A stretch of 64,000 bases of DNA from Streptomyces silvae (GTDB lineage Bacteria; Actinomycetota; Actinomycetes; Streptomycetales; Streptomycetaceae): the NCBI RefSeq assembly GCF_016745505.1, contig NZ_JAERUC010000196.1, positions 1 to 64,000 on the forward strand, given 5' to 3'. Under the pieces are notes generated by a model. It ran no database searches, had not been told where the DNA came from, and worked only from the letters and a program-made list of their open reading frames with translations. The number at the start of each line of letters is the position of its first letter. Position 1 is the first letter of the stretch. A program made the position numbers and the translations under genes. Positions 49,438 through 57,683 of the stretch are shown here, piece after piece.

Positions 49438-51605
49438 ATGGCCATACTGCTGTACCGGCTCGGCCGGCTGTCCTTCCGGCGCCGAGGGCGTGTCCTCGCC
49501 CTCTGGCTCCTGCTGCTCGCCCTGCTCGGTGGGGGTGCTGCGGCCTTCAGCGGGCCCACCACCAGCAAGTTCTCGATCCCCGGCACCGAGTCCCAGAAGG
49601 CCCTGGACTCGCTCGCCAGGGAGTTCCCGCAGGCGGGCGGCGCGACGGGGACCATCGTCGTCGTCGCACCCGAGGGCGGGAAGCTCACGCCCGCGGCCGT
49701 GGCTCCCGTGACCGAGGAGGCCGCGGATGTTCCCGGGGTGCTCGCGGCCGTCGATCCCTTCGTGTCCAAGGCCGTCTCGCAGGACGGCCGCCACGCCCTG
49801 ATCCAGGTGCAGTTCGCGTCCGGTGCCGACGGCATCACCGACGCACAGCGGGAGGCGTTCGGCGAGGCGGGTGCGTCCGTCTCCGGCCTGCGGGTCGAGG
49901 CGGCGAGATCATGCGGGGCGTACCGGAGATCGGTTCGACCGAGATCATCGGTGTGGCCGTCGCCGCCCTCGTCCTGGTCCTCACCTTCGGCTCGCTGGTG
50001 GCCGCGGGCATGACCCTGCTGAACGCGCTGGTCGGCGTGGCGGCCGGCATGGCGGGGCTGTTCGCCCTCAGCAGCACCGTGGAGCTGACCAGCACCGCGC
50101 CCATCCTGGCGCTCATGCTGGGCCTGGCGGTCGGCATCGACTACGCCCTGTTCATCACCTCCCGCTACCGCCACTACCTCCTGGAGGGCATGGACGGGGA
50201 GGAAGCGGCGGGCCGGGCGGCCGGAACCGCCGGGTCGGCCGTCGTGTTCGCGGGTGCCACCGTCGTCATCGCGCTCGCGGGGCTCGCAGTCGCCGGGGTG
50301 CCCTTCCTGACGGTCATGGGCCTGGCCGCCGCGGCCACGGTCGCTCTCGCGGTGCTGGTGTCCCTCACCCTGCTGCCGGCCGTCCTCGGCTTCGCGGGCG
50401 CCCGCGTACTGCCCCGTAAGCAGCGGACCCGGGACCGGACACCCGCTTCCGCCCCCGCCGAGGCGGAGGCCGGCTTCGGCTTCCGCTGGGGCCGGATCGT
50501 GGCACGGCTGCGGGTGCCCGTCCTCGTCCTCGGGGTGGTCGGGCTCGGCGCCCTCGCCCTGCCCGTGCAGGACATGCGCCTGGCGCTGCCCGACGCGAGC
50601 ACCGAGGCGGTCGGTTCGCCGAACCGTGAGGCGTACGACCTGACGACCGAAGGGTTCGGCGAGGGCTTCAACGGCCGGCTGGTCGCCGTGGTGTCGGGCG
50701 ACACCGCTCGGGCGACCGGGGCGGCCGCCAAGGAGACCGCCGCGCTGATCACCGACACCGACGGGGTGCTGGCCGTCGCCGCCCCGCAGATGAACGAGAA
50801 GGGCACCACCGCCCTGCTGGCCGTGATCCCCGAGACCGGCCCGACCGCCGCCGCGACCGAGGACACCGTCAACGAGATCCGTGACCGGGTGGCGGACGTC
50901 GGGGGCGCCACCGTCTCGCTGACCGGCGCCACCGCGGTCGGCATCGACGTCTCCGAGAAACTCGCCGCCGCGCTGCCGGTCTATCTCCTGCTCGTGGTCG
51001 GGCTGTCCGTCCTGCTGCTGATGCTCGTCTTCCGGTCGGTCCTGGTGCCCCTCAAGGCGGCGCTGGGCTTCCTGCTGACCATCGGCGCCACCTTCGGGAT
51101 CACCGTCACGATCTTCCAGAAAGGGCATCTGGCGGAGCTGGTCGGCCTCGACACGCCCGGGCCGCTGGTCAGCTTCCTGCCCATCCTCCTGATCGGCATC
51201 CTCTTCGGGCTGGCCATGGACTACGAGGTCTTCCTGGTCTCGCGCATGCGGGAGGACTTCGTCCACGGCGCCGACGCCCGCGAGTCGGTCATCAGCGGTG
51301 TCGGCCACAACGGACGCGTGGTGACGGCCGCGGCGGTGATCATGACGGCCGTCTTCGGCGGATTCGTGTTCATGCCCGACCCGATCATCAAGTCCATCGG
51401 GTTCGCCCTGGCGATCGGGGTGCTCGTCGACGCCTTCGTGGTGCGCATGACCCTCGTACCGGCGGTCATGCACCTGCTGGGACGCGCGGCGTGGTGGCTG
51501 CCCCGCCCCGTCGACCGGATTCTGCCGGACCTCGACATCGAGGGCGAGCGGCTTCAGCGGGAGATCCCGGTGCAGCGGGAGGCGGTCGAGCTCGTGAAGA
51601 CGTGA
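49438..51605 (+). pseudogene. MMPL-family transporter gene with a frameshift
   Basis: RND-superfamily MMPL transporter, which would be about 722 residues if read through. The first part (from MAILLYRLGRLSFRRRGRVL) stays in frame to about 49902. The continuation, GEIMRGVPEIGSTEIIGVAV with the remaining membrane helices, is in the -1 frame. A single missing base near 49900-49903 explains this. Both parts are otherwise full and intact: the first membrane helix, extracellular loop, GLAVGIDYALFITSRYRHYL and the second bundle with GLAMDYEVFLVSRMREDF. Reinitiation at the ATG at 49911 could make a product without the first helix. A sequencing error or programmed frameshift is not excluded. It is controlled by the TetR gene upstream. 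Confidence 0.85.
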
Positions 51606-51612
51606 ACGCACC

Positions 51613-51642
51613 GGTGCCCCCGGCCCGAGGGCCGGGGGCACC
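51613..51642. terminator. 14-bp bidirectional terminator hairpin
   Basis: Arms GGTGCCCCCGGCCC and GGGCCGGGGGCACC pair perfectly with a GA centre. It lies between the convergent transporter and msrB genes. Confidence 0.85.
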
Positions 51643-51656
51643 GCAGGTGCGACGGC

Positions 51657-52064
51657 TCAGCTCTCGTCCGGCGCCAGCGTCAGCGAGATCGAGTTGATGC
51701 AGTACCGCTGGTCCGTGGGCGTCTGGTAACCCTCGCCCTCGAAGACGTGCCCCAGGTGGGACCCGCAGCGGGCGCAGCGCACCTCGGTGCGGGTCATGCC
51801 CATGGTGTTGTCCTGGAGCAGCTCGACGGCGTCGCTGTCCTTCGGGTCGTAGAAGGACGGCCAGCCGCAGTGCGACTCGAACTTGGTGTCGGAGCGGAAC
51901 AGCTCCGCACCGCAGGCACGGCAGGAGTAGACGCCCGCCGTCTTGGTGTCGGTGTACTCACCCACGAACGCGGGCTCGGTGCCGGCCTTGCGCAGCACCG
52001 CGTACTCGGCGGGGGTCAGCTCCGCCCGCCATTGCTCGTCCGGCTTCTCGACGTCGTACGACAC
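51657..52064 (-). CDS. msrB: Peptide-methionine (R)-S-oxide reductase MsrB
   Basis: Repairs R-methionine sulfoxide in oxidised proteins, 135 residues. Zinc is held by Cys48, Cys51, Cys97 and Cys100 (CRAC and CARC). The catalytic cysteine is Cys122 in RYCINS, and Cys66 in HCGWPS may act as resolving residue. It starts nine bases after the murC stop on the same strand, so the two are probably co-transcribed. Confidence 0.96.
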   Translation of the reverse strand: MSYDVEKPDEQWRAELTPAEYAVLRKAGTEPAFVGEYTDTKTAGVYSCRACGAELFRSDTKFESHCGWPSFYDPKDSDAVELLQDNTMGMTRTEVRCARCGSHLGHVFEGEGYQTPTDQRYCINSISLTLAPDES

Positions 52065-52073
52065 GGTGGCTCC

Positions 52074-53468
52074 TCAGCTCGACAGGTGGTCCAGGATCTG
52101 CGGGCCGAGGTCGGTGACATCGCCCGCTCCCATGGTGAGAACCAGATCGCCCGGCTTCGCCATTCCCGCGACGGCGGCGGGGACGGCCGCCTTGTCGTGG
52201 ACGGCCGTGACGTCGGCGCCCGCGGCCTTCGCCGCGTCGATGATCAGTGCGCTCGTGACACCCGGGACCGGGTCCTCGCGGGCCGGGTAGATGTCCAGGA
52301 CCAGCGAGGCGTCGGCGAGGGCGAGGGCCTGGCCCATCTCCGTGCCGAGCTCCTGGGTGCGGGAGAAGAGGTGGGGCTGGAAGACCACCAGGAGACGGGC
52401 GTCGGTCGCCGCGCCCCGCATGGCTTCCAGGTCGGCGGTCATCTCGGTGGGGTGGTGGGCGTACGAGTCGATGACCTGCACGCCGGCCGCCTCGCCCTTG
52501 AGCTGGAGGCGGCGCTTGACCCCGGTGTACTTGCCGATCGCGGAGGCCAGGTTGTGCGCGGGGATGCCGAGGGCGACGCCGGCGGCGAGCGCGGCGACCG
52601 CATTGTGCGCGTAGTGGCGGCCGGGCACGGAGACCGTGAAGGTGAGGTACTTGCCGTTGAGGACGACCGTGACCTCGCTGGTCAGACCGCGCGGGGTGAC
52701 CTTGTGCACGCGTACGTCCGCGCCCTCGGACTCGCCGTAGGTGACGACGGTGAGGGAGGAGAGCGCGCGGACCCGCCGGGTCAGCTCGACGGCGCCGGGC
52801 TGGTCGGCGGCGATGACCAGGGTGCCGCCCGGGACGACCTTGCCGACGAAGGTCTCGAAGGACTCGTAGATCTCGTCCATCGACGCGTAGTTCGCGTGGT
52901 GGTCCAGCTCGACGTTGAGGACGATCGCGACCTCGGGGGCGTACTTCTGGAAGCTCCGGTCGCTCTCGTCGGCCTCGGCGACGAAGATGTCGCCGCTGCC
53001 GTGCGTGGCGTTGGTGCCGGGGCCTTCCAGGTCGCCGCCGATGGCGTACGAGGGGTCGAGGGACAGCTCGGAGAGGGCGACGGCGAGCATCGACGTGGTG
53101 GTCGTCTTGCCGTGGGTGCCGGCGACCGCGATGGCGCGCAGACCGTCCATCAGCGAGGCGAGCGCGTCGGAGCGGTGGACGACGGGGATGTCCAGCTCGG
53201 CGGCGCGGACCAGCTCGGGGTTGTCGGCGCGGATGGCGCTGGAGACGACCACCGAGGTCGCGTCGTCGGCCAGGTGTCCGGCGGCGTGCCCGATGTGGAC
53301 GGTCGCACCCAGCGCGCGCAGGGCCTCGGCGGTGGCGGACTCCTTGGCGTCGCTGCCCGCCACCTTCGCGCCGCGCTGGGCGAGGATCTTCGCGATGCCC
53401 GACATTCCGGCGCCGCCGATGCCGATGAAGTGCGGCCGTTCCAGGGCGGCAGGAATACCGGGTGCCAT
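52074..53468 (-). CDS. murC: UDP-N-acetylmuramate--L-alanine ligase MurC
   Basis: Cytoplasmic ATP-dependent ligase that adds the first residue of the peptidoglycan stem peptide, 464 residues. The N-terminal UDP-binding motif is IGIGGAGMSGIA (residues 15-26); the ATP P-loop is GTHGKTTT at 117-124. Middle-domain markers include FVAEADESDRSF and NVELDHHANY, and the C-terminal domain has DSYAHHPTEM. The gene stands outside the main division and cell-wall cluster, as is common in Streptomyces, and precedes msrB. Confidence 0.97.
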   Translation of the reverse strand: MAPGIPAALERPHFIGIGGAGMSGIAKILAQRGAKVAGSDAKESATAEALRALGATVHIGHAAGHLADDATSVVVSSAIRADNPELVRAAELDIPVVHRSDALASLMDGLRAIAVAGTHGKTTTTSMLAVALSELSLDPSYAIGGDLEGPGTNATHGSGDIFVAEADESDRSFQKYAPEVAIVLNVELDHHANYASMDEIYESFETFVGKVVPGGTLVIAADQPGAVELTRRVRALSSLTVVTYGESEGADVRVHKVTPRGLTSEVTVVLNGKYLTFTVSVPGRHYAHNAVAALAAGVALGIPAHNLASAIGKYTGVKRRLQLKGEAAGVQVIDSYAHHPTEMTADLEAMRGAATDARLLVVFQPHLFSRTQELGTEMGQALALADASLVLDIYPAREDPVPGVTSALIIDAAKAAGADVTAVHDKAAVPAAVAGMAKPGDLVLTMGAGDVTDLGPQILDHLSS

Positions 53469-53514
53469 ACGTGTCTCTCCCGAGCTGTGAGGTGGGTCTG
53501 GGTCCGCCCCCAGC

Positions 53515-53985
53515 CTATTCGCTGTGCGCGAAGAGCTTGAGCACCGGTACGCCGACCTTGTGCCGGGCCCGGGAGGCCCAGTCGCGGTGGAAGAACTCCT
53601 CGACGTAGTGCGGTGCCGTCAGCACGATGACCTCGTCGGCGCCGGAGTCGTCGACCACGGTCTTCAGCTTGTCCAGGGGGTGGTCCTCGACCACCTGTCC
53701 GACGGCCTCCGAGCCGGCCTCGCGCAGCTCCCGGAGCGAGTACTCCAGCGCCATCTCGGCGGGCTCCCTGGCCTCCTTGCCCTCCGGCTGGTCCCCTTCG
53801 CGCACGGCTTCCCTGAGCTCGCCGATCGCCACGTCGTCGATCGCGCGCAGCAGCACGTCGGCCTGGTCACTGCGGGGCTGCATCAGCACGACGAACGAGA
53901 TCTGCTCCTCACCGTGGAGGGTCGTGACGAATTCCACGTCCTCGGGGGTGAGGGGCTTCTCGATCATCAAAACGCTTGTGAACAC
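53515..53985 (-). CDS. Conserved actinobacterial protein with USP-like fold
   Basis: A 156-residue cytoplasmic protein, upstream of murC by 46 bases on the same strand. It has an alternating strand/helix pattern: ISFVVLMQPR, a charged helix (REGDQPEGKEAREPAEMA), DEVIVLTAPHYVEEFFHRDW and a final VPVLKLFAH, similar to universal stress proteins. It lacks the USP ATP-binding Gly motif. Such proteins are sometimes labelled indole-3-glycerol phosphate synthase, but no TIM-barrel features are present and I do not support that. GTG at 53985 has AAGGG upstream. Confidence 0.8.
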   Translation of the reverse strand: MFTSVLMIEKPLTPEDVEFVTTLHGEEQISFVVLMQPRSDQADVLLRAIDDVAIGELREAVREGDQPEGKEAREPAEMALEYSLRELREAGSEAVGQVVEDHPLDKLKTVVDDSGADEVIVLTAPHYVEEFFHRDWASRARHKVGVPVLKLFAHSE

Positions 53986-54124
53986 GACAGGCGCCCTTCC
54001 GCTTCATCTCGTCGGCCGCACGGACGGCCGCTGTTGCTGAAACCATCCTTCCCCGCAATTGCAGGGGTAGCAGGACTAAGTGTGCCCACCCGGAGCTAAC
54101 CGGAACGGGTAATTCCGCTAAGTG

Positions 54125-54898
54125 TCAGATCTTCCCGTACCGAGTGAAGAGGAATCCTGCCTCCTCCAGGAGCGAGAGGAGGGAGAAACGTTCCGGCACG
54201 GAGAGGGCGGGGCCGCCCGCGATGCGCTGCGCGTCCCCGGCGGTGAGCAGCGGGGAGACGGTCAGGCAGAGCTCTTCGAGCACCCCGGCCGCCATGAACT
54301 GGCCGAGCAGCCGCGGCCCGCCCTCGGTGAGGAGCCGGCCGAGGCCCCGCCCGGCCAGCTCCTCGACGGCACGCGCGGGATCGACGGAGGCCCCGTCCCC
54401 GGCGAACAGCACCTCGGCCCCCGCCTCCCGGGCCGCGTGGACCCGGTCCGAGGGGGCCGTCGCGCCGGTGATCACGAAGGTCGGGACCAGCGGCGAGGTG
54501 AAGAGCGGGAGCGAGAAGTCGAGGTCCAGGCTCGCGCTGACGACCGCGATGGCGGGGGTGGGCGCCTGTCCCGCGGCCTCGCGCCGGGCGGCGAAGGCCT
54601 CGCGGGCCTTCGCGGGCCGGTAGCCCTCCAGGCGCACCGTCTCGGCGCCGACGACGACCGCGTCGGCCAGGCCGCGCAGAGTGCCGAAGATCCGCATGTC
54701 GGTGGGGCACGAGATGCCCTGGGAACGGCCGTCGTGCTGGGCGGCACCGTCCAGGGTGGAGACCATGTTGGCCCGGAGCCAGGGACGCCGTCCCTCGGGA
54801 TACGCGTAGGCGTCGGCCAGCTCGTCGAGCGTCCACTCACGGTCGGCGGCGGAAGCGGCTGGGGTGGTCAGGTCCGTCACGGGGAGCAGGCGTCGCAT
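54125..54898 (-). CDS. Pyrimidine reductase family protein (RibD C-terminal domain)
   Basis: A 257-residue protein with the RibD-C/dihydrofolate-reductase-like fold and no deaminase domain. Typical segments are RANMVSTLDGAAQHDGRSQG, DAVVVGAETVRLEGYRPAK and RLLTEGGPRLLGQFM, which bind NADPH. It may reduce a riboflavin-pathway or other pteridine-like intermediate, though riboflavin genes are not nearby. The ATG at 54898 is the first plausible start. It is divergent from zapE across a region with a 25-bp tandem repeat. Confidence 0.88.
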   Translation of the reverse strand: MRRLLPVTDLTTPAASAADREWTLDELADAYAYPEGRRPWLRANMVSTLDGAAQHDGRSQGISCPTDMRIFGTLRGLADAVVVGAETVRLEGYRPAKAREAFAARREAAGQAPTPAIAVVSASLDLDFSLPLFTSPLVPTFVITGATAPSDRVHAAREAGAEVLFAGDGASVDPARAVEELAGRGLGRLLTEGGPRLLGQFMAAGVLEELCLTVSPLLTAGDAQRIAGGPALSVPERFSLLSLLEEAGFLFTRYGKI

Positions 54899-54926
54899 GC
54901 CCAGCAGTCTGGCACGGCGCCCGGGG

Positions 54927-54963
54927 CCTCACCGGCGGCGGAGCCATGAGCGAGCCGGTGAGG
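54927..54963. promoter_or_regulatory. 10-bp inverted repeat upstream of the reductase gene
   Basis: CCTCACCGGC and GCCGGTGAGG are perfectly complementary with a 17-base loop, 29 bases upstream of the minus-strand start. It may be an operator or leader structure. Confidence 0.4.
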
Positions 54964-54981
54964 TGCCCGCGACGGAGCCCG

Positions 54982-55080
54982 CCCGGGAGCCCGGCGAGGG
55001 AGCCAGCCCGGAAGCCCGGCGAGGGAGCCAGCCCGGGAGCCCGGACAGGGCACCTGCCCAGGAGCCCGGGAGGGAGCCCG
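54982..55080. repeat. Four 25-bp tandem repeats in the reductase-zapE intergenic region
   Basis: Units start at 54982, 55007, 55032 and 55057. The first two begin CCCGGGAGCCCGGCGAGGGA and CCCGGAAGCCCGGCGAGGGA and each end GCCAG; the third and fourth diverge and the last is one base short. Each unit itself looks like two half-units starting GGGAGCC. The period is not a multiple of three, arguing against coding. Confidence 0.9.
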
Positions 55081-55117
55081 CTCCCCCGTCGCGGGCGAGG
55101 CCTTAAGGTGGAGAGTT

Positions 55118-56248
55118 GTGTCGTCCTCCACAGCCGTGCCGGGGCAGAGCCCCATAGCCGAAACGGCCCCGCAGTCCCTGTGCGCCCTCGAACCGCGCGT
55201 CCCCGCCGACCGTCTGGTCGGTGAGATGGTGCCGCCGCCGCGCTTCGACTCGGTGCGCTTCGATACGTACGTACCCGACCCGAACCAGCCGAGCCAGACC
55301 GAGGCGGTCGAGGTCCTCAGCTCGTTCGCCGCGGGGCTCGGCGGGGCGCATGCGACGGGGTCGGGCAAGGCCGGAAGCGCCTCCGCGGGGTGGCGGCGGG
55401 CGACGGGCGGGTGGTTCGGCAAGAAGCAGGCGGCGGCCCCCGCCGGGCCGCGCGGTGTCTATCTCGACGGCGGGTACGGCGTCGGCAAGACGCACCTGCT
55501 GGCCTCGCTCTGGCACGCGACCCCCGCCGCACCCTCGCTCAAGGCCTTCGGCACCTTCGTGGAGCTGACGAACCTGGTCGGCGCGCTGGGCTTCCAGCAG
55601 ACCGTGCAGACCCTGAGCGGGCACCGGCTGCTCTGCATCGACGAATTCGAGCTGGACGACCCGGGCGACACCGTCCTGGTGTCCTCGCTGCTCAGCAGGC
55701 TCGTCGACGCGGGCGTCGCGCTGGCCGCCACCTCGAACACCCTGCCCGGCAAGCTCGGCGAGGGCCGTTTCGCGGCGGCCGACTTCCTCCGCGAGATCCA
55801 GGGGCTGTCCGCGCACTTCCGGCCGCTGCGGATCGACGGCGAGGACTACCGCCACCGGGGGCTGCCCGAGGCCCCGCCGCCGTACTCCGACGACCAGGTC
55901 ACCAGGGCCGCGTACGCCACCGCCGGCGCCTCGCTCGACGACTTCCCGGCCCTGCTCGACCATCTCGCCCGGGTGCACCCGAGCAGGTACGGCGCGCTGA
56001 CGGACGGGATCGCGGCGGTCTGTCTCACCGATGTGCAGCCGGTGCCCGACCAGTCGACGGCGCTGCGCCTGGTGGTGCTCGCCGACCGGCTGTACGACCG
56101 TGAGGTCCCGGTGCTCGCCTCCGGTCTCCCCTTCGACCGGCTGTTCAGCGACGAGATGCTGAACGGCGGGTACCGGAAGAAGTACTTCCGGGCGATCTCG
56201 CGGCTGACCGCGCTGGCGCGTGACGCAAAGGGACTGGTGGCGCAGTAG
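55118..56248 (+). CDS. zapE: AFG1-family ATPase, cell division protein ZapE
   Basis: AAA+ ATPase of 376 residues in the AFG1/ZapE family. Walker A GGYGVGKT is at 118-125, Walker B is LLCIDEFELDDPGD, and the sensor 1 region is LAATSNTLPGKLGEGRF. In proteobacteria ZapE modulates the Z-ring; the role in Streptomyces is less clear. The GTG at 55118 is supported by GGAGAG directly upstream. A 25-bp tandem array ends 38 bases before the start. Confidence 0.93.
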   Translation: MSSSTAVPGQSPIAETAPQSLCALEPRVPADRLVGEMVPPPRFDSVRFDTYVPDPNQPSQTEAVEVLSSFAAGLGGAHATGSGKAGSASAGWRRATGGWFGKKQAAAPAGPRGVYLDGGYGVGKTHLLASLWHATPAAPSLKAFGTFVELTNLVGALGFQQTVQTLSGHRLLCIDEFELDDPGDTVLVSSLLSRLVDAGVALAATSNTLPGKLGEGRFAAADFLREIQGLSAHFRPLRIDGEDYRHRGLPEAPPPYSDDQVTRAAYATAGASLDDFPALLDHLARVHPSRYGALTDGIAAVCLTDVQPVPDQSTALRLVVLADRLYDREVPVLASGLPFDRLFSDEMLNGGYRKKYFRAISRLTALARDAKGLVAQ

Positions 56249-56330
56249 GTTCGGGGGCGTGACACCGGCCGGGCACGACGGAGCGCCCGGCCACCCCGTA
56301 GAACCGCGCACACCGTTTGAAGGGATCAGC

Positions 56331-56756
56331 ATGGCTACCACGCGTCAGGCGCACACGGTCTGGGAAGGCAACCTGCTCGAGGGCAACGGCGTTGTCACCC
56401 TCGACTCCTCGGGGATCGGGGCCTACCCGGTCTCCTGGCCGTCCCGCGCGGAGAAGGCGAACGGCAAGACCAGCCCGGAGGAGCTCATCGCGGCCGCGCA
56501 CTCCAGCTGCTTCTCGATGGCCCTGTCCAACGGGCTGGCCACCGCGGGCACCCCGCCCACCCGGCTGAACACCCAGGCCGAGGTCACCTTCCAGCCCGGC
56601 ACCGGCATCACCGGTATCCACCTCACGGTGGAGGGCTCGGTCCCGGGTCTCGACGAGGCGGGCTTCGTGAAGGCCGCCGAGGACGCCAAGGCGAACTGCC
56701 CGGTCAGCCAGGCGCTCTCGGGCACCACCATCACGCTCACCGCGTCGCTGGCCTGA
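56331..56756 (+). CDS. OsmC-family peroxiredoxin
   Basis: A 141-residue hydroperoxide reductase of the OsmC/Ohr superfamily. The two redox cysteines are Cys60 (AAAHSSCFSMAL) and Cys123 (KANCPVSQAL). The sequence SPEELIAAAHSSCF places it with OsmC rather than Ohr. AAGGGAT upstream supports the ATG. It follows zapE on the same strand by 82 bases and ends at a strong hairpin. Confidence 0.94.
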   Translation: MATTRQAHTVWEGNLLEGNGVVTLDSSGIGAYPVSWPSRAEKANGKTSPEELIAAAHSSCFSMALSNGLATAGTPPTRLNTQAEVTFQPGTGITGIHLTVEGSVPGLDEAGFVKAAEDAKANCPVSQALSGTTITLTASLA

Positions 56757-56770
56757 GCACCCGCACCACC

Positions 56771-56801
56771 GTCCCCCGGGAGGCCGCGCCTCCCGGGGGA
56801 C
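56771..56801 (+). terminator. 13-bp hairpin after the OsmC gene
   Basis: Arms GTCCCCCGGGAGG and CCTCCCGGGGGAC are perfectly complementary with a five-base loop, 14 bases past the stop. Confidence 0.85.
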
Positions 56802-57028
56802 ACGTGTGTCCGCGTCCGCCCGGCCGCCGCCGCGCTGCCCGGGATCCGGCGGGCCCCCCTGCACTCCGGCTGGCAGCATCCTGCACTCGGGTGGCAGCAA
56901 TTGCCTTCTGCGGCACCTCAGTTGGGCCCCCTTCGGCAGGAATACTCACTGACGCAAGGGCGCGGCCCCGGGGCCCTGACTTCCGCGCTCACCGGAACGC
57001 ACAGGTCTCGTGAAGGAGCAGCACTGCC

Positions 57029-57466
57029 ATGAACCGACTCCAGAAGATCAAGGCCGCACTCGGAATGGCCGCCGCCTGCGCGGCGGTCGTCGCCCTCCCC
57101 GGCCAGGCCGGCGCGGCCTCGGCCGTGGCCCAGCCCACCGCGGCGCAGTCGGCCGCCGCGGCCGCCTCCTGCGCCTCCGGACACGTCTGTTTCTGGTCCG
57201 GGGCCAACTACACCGGCTCGAAGTGCACCTGGCTCGACGCCGACCCCGACTGGTACGCGGGAAGCCTCCAGTGCTCCTGGGCCAAGAACGGCACCCTGGC
57301 CAGGTCCGTGTGGAACGCCGGCACCAGCAGCAAGTCCGGCGTCGCCTACTACTCGGGCGCCAGCTACTCCAACCGCGTCGGCTGCACCCCGCAGGGCAAG
57401 GGCGGCAACTTCACGCAGGGCCGCGCGCTGCGCTCGCACCAGTGGATCACCGGCGCCTGCGGGTGA
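57029..57466 (+). CDS. Secreted I36-like/beta-gamma-crystallin-like protein
   Basis: A 145-residue exported protein. The signal peptide ends near residue 30 (VVALPGQAGAA). An Ala-rich linker leads to a cysteine-containing module with HVCFWSGANYTGSKCTW and a second related motif VAYYSGASYSNRVGC. This pattern fits peptidase inhibitor family I36 (SMI-like) or beta/gamma crystallin folds; four or more cysteines suggest disulfides. It may protect against the producer's own proteases. AAGGAG ten bases upstream supports the ATG. Confidence 0.85.
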   Translation: MNRLQKIKAALGMAAACAAVVALPGQAGAASAVAQPTAAQSAAAAASCASGHVCFWSGANYTGSKCTWLDADPDWYAGSLQCSWAKNGTLARSVWNAGTSSKSGVAYYSGASYSNRVGCTPQGKGGNFTQGRALRSHQWITGACG

Positions 57467-57511
57467 CGGGGTCCGGCCGCCGCACGGCCGGTGACCACTG
57501 AGGACGGCAAC

Positions 57512-57553
57512 CGAGGGCCTCTCCCCCGCCGACGGGCGGGAGAGAGGCCCTCG
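57512..57553 (+). terminator. 19-bp hairpin after the I36-like gene
   Basis: Arms CGAGGGCCTCTCCCCCGCC and GGCGGGAGAGAGGCCCTCG pair with a single mismatch around a short loop. Confidence 0.85.
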
Positions 57554-57683
57554 ACGGGTGCGTCCGGGGCGGTCCGCCGGCCCCCGCGTTATACATGGGC
57601 ATGACAGGGTTCAGGAGGGTGTCCCACGGGGCAGGCCTGACCGAGCACGTCACTTCACCTGTCCGCCAACAGGGAGTTGCCTC

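Noticed and set aside
49890..49920. Programmed -1 frameshift signal in the MMPL gene
   Set aside because: No slippery heptamer of the X-XXY-YYZ kind is present at the junction, so a deletion or sequencing error is more likely.
48783..51641. A 952-codon minus-strand frame opposite the TetR and MMPL genes
   Set aside because: Composition is Arg/Gly/Asp/His-rich in the manner of shadow frames, and the plus-strand genes are secure. It cannot rescue the MMPL frameshift.
53524..54099. Plus-strand frame opposite the USP-like gene
   Set aside because: No ribosome-binding site or family features; it mirrors the minus-strand gene.
54946..55224. Plus-strand frame through the 25-bp tandem repeats
   Set aside because: The period is not a multiple of three, the product would be Arg/Pro/Gly-rich, and it overlaps the zapE start in another frame.
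57554..57683. Possible PhoP box upstream of the PhoX-like gene
   Set aside because: A single ACTTCACC-like half-site is visible but no direct repeat with the proper 11-base spacing.
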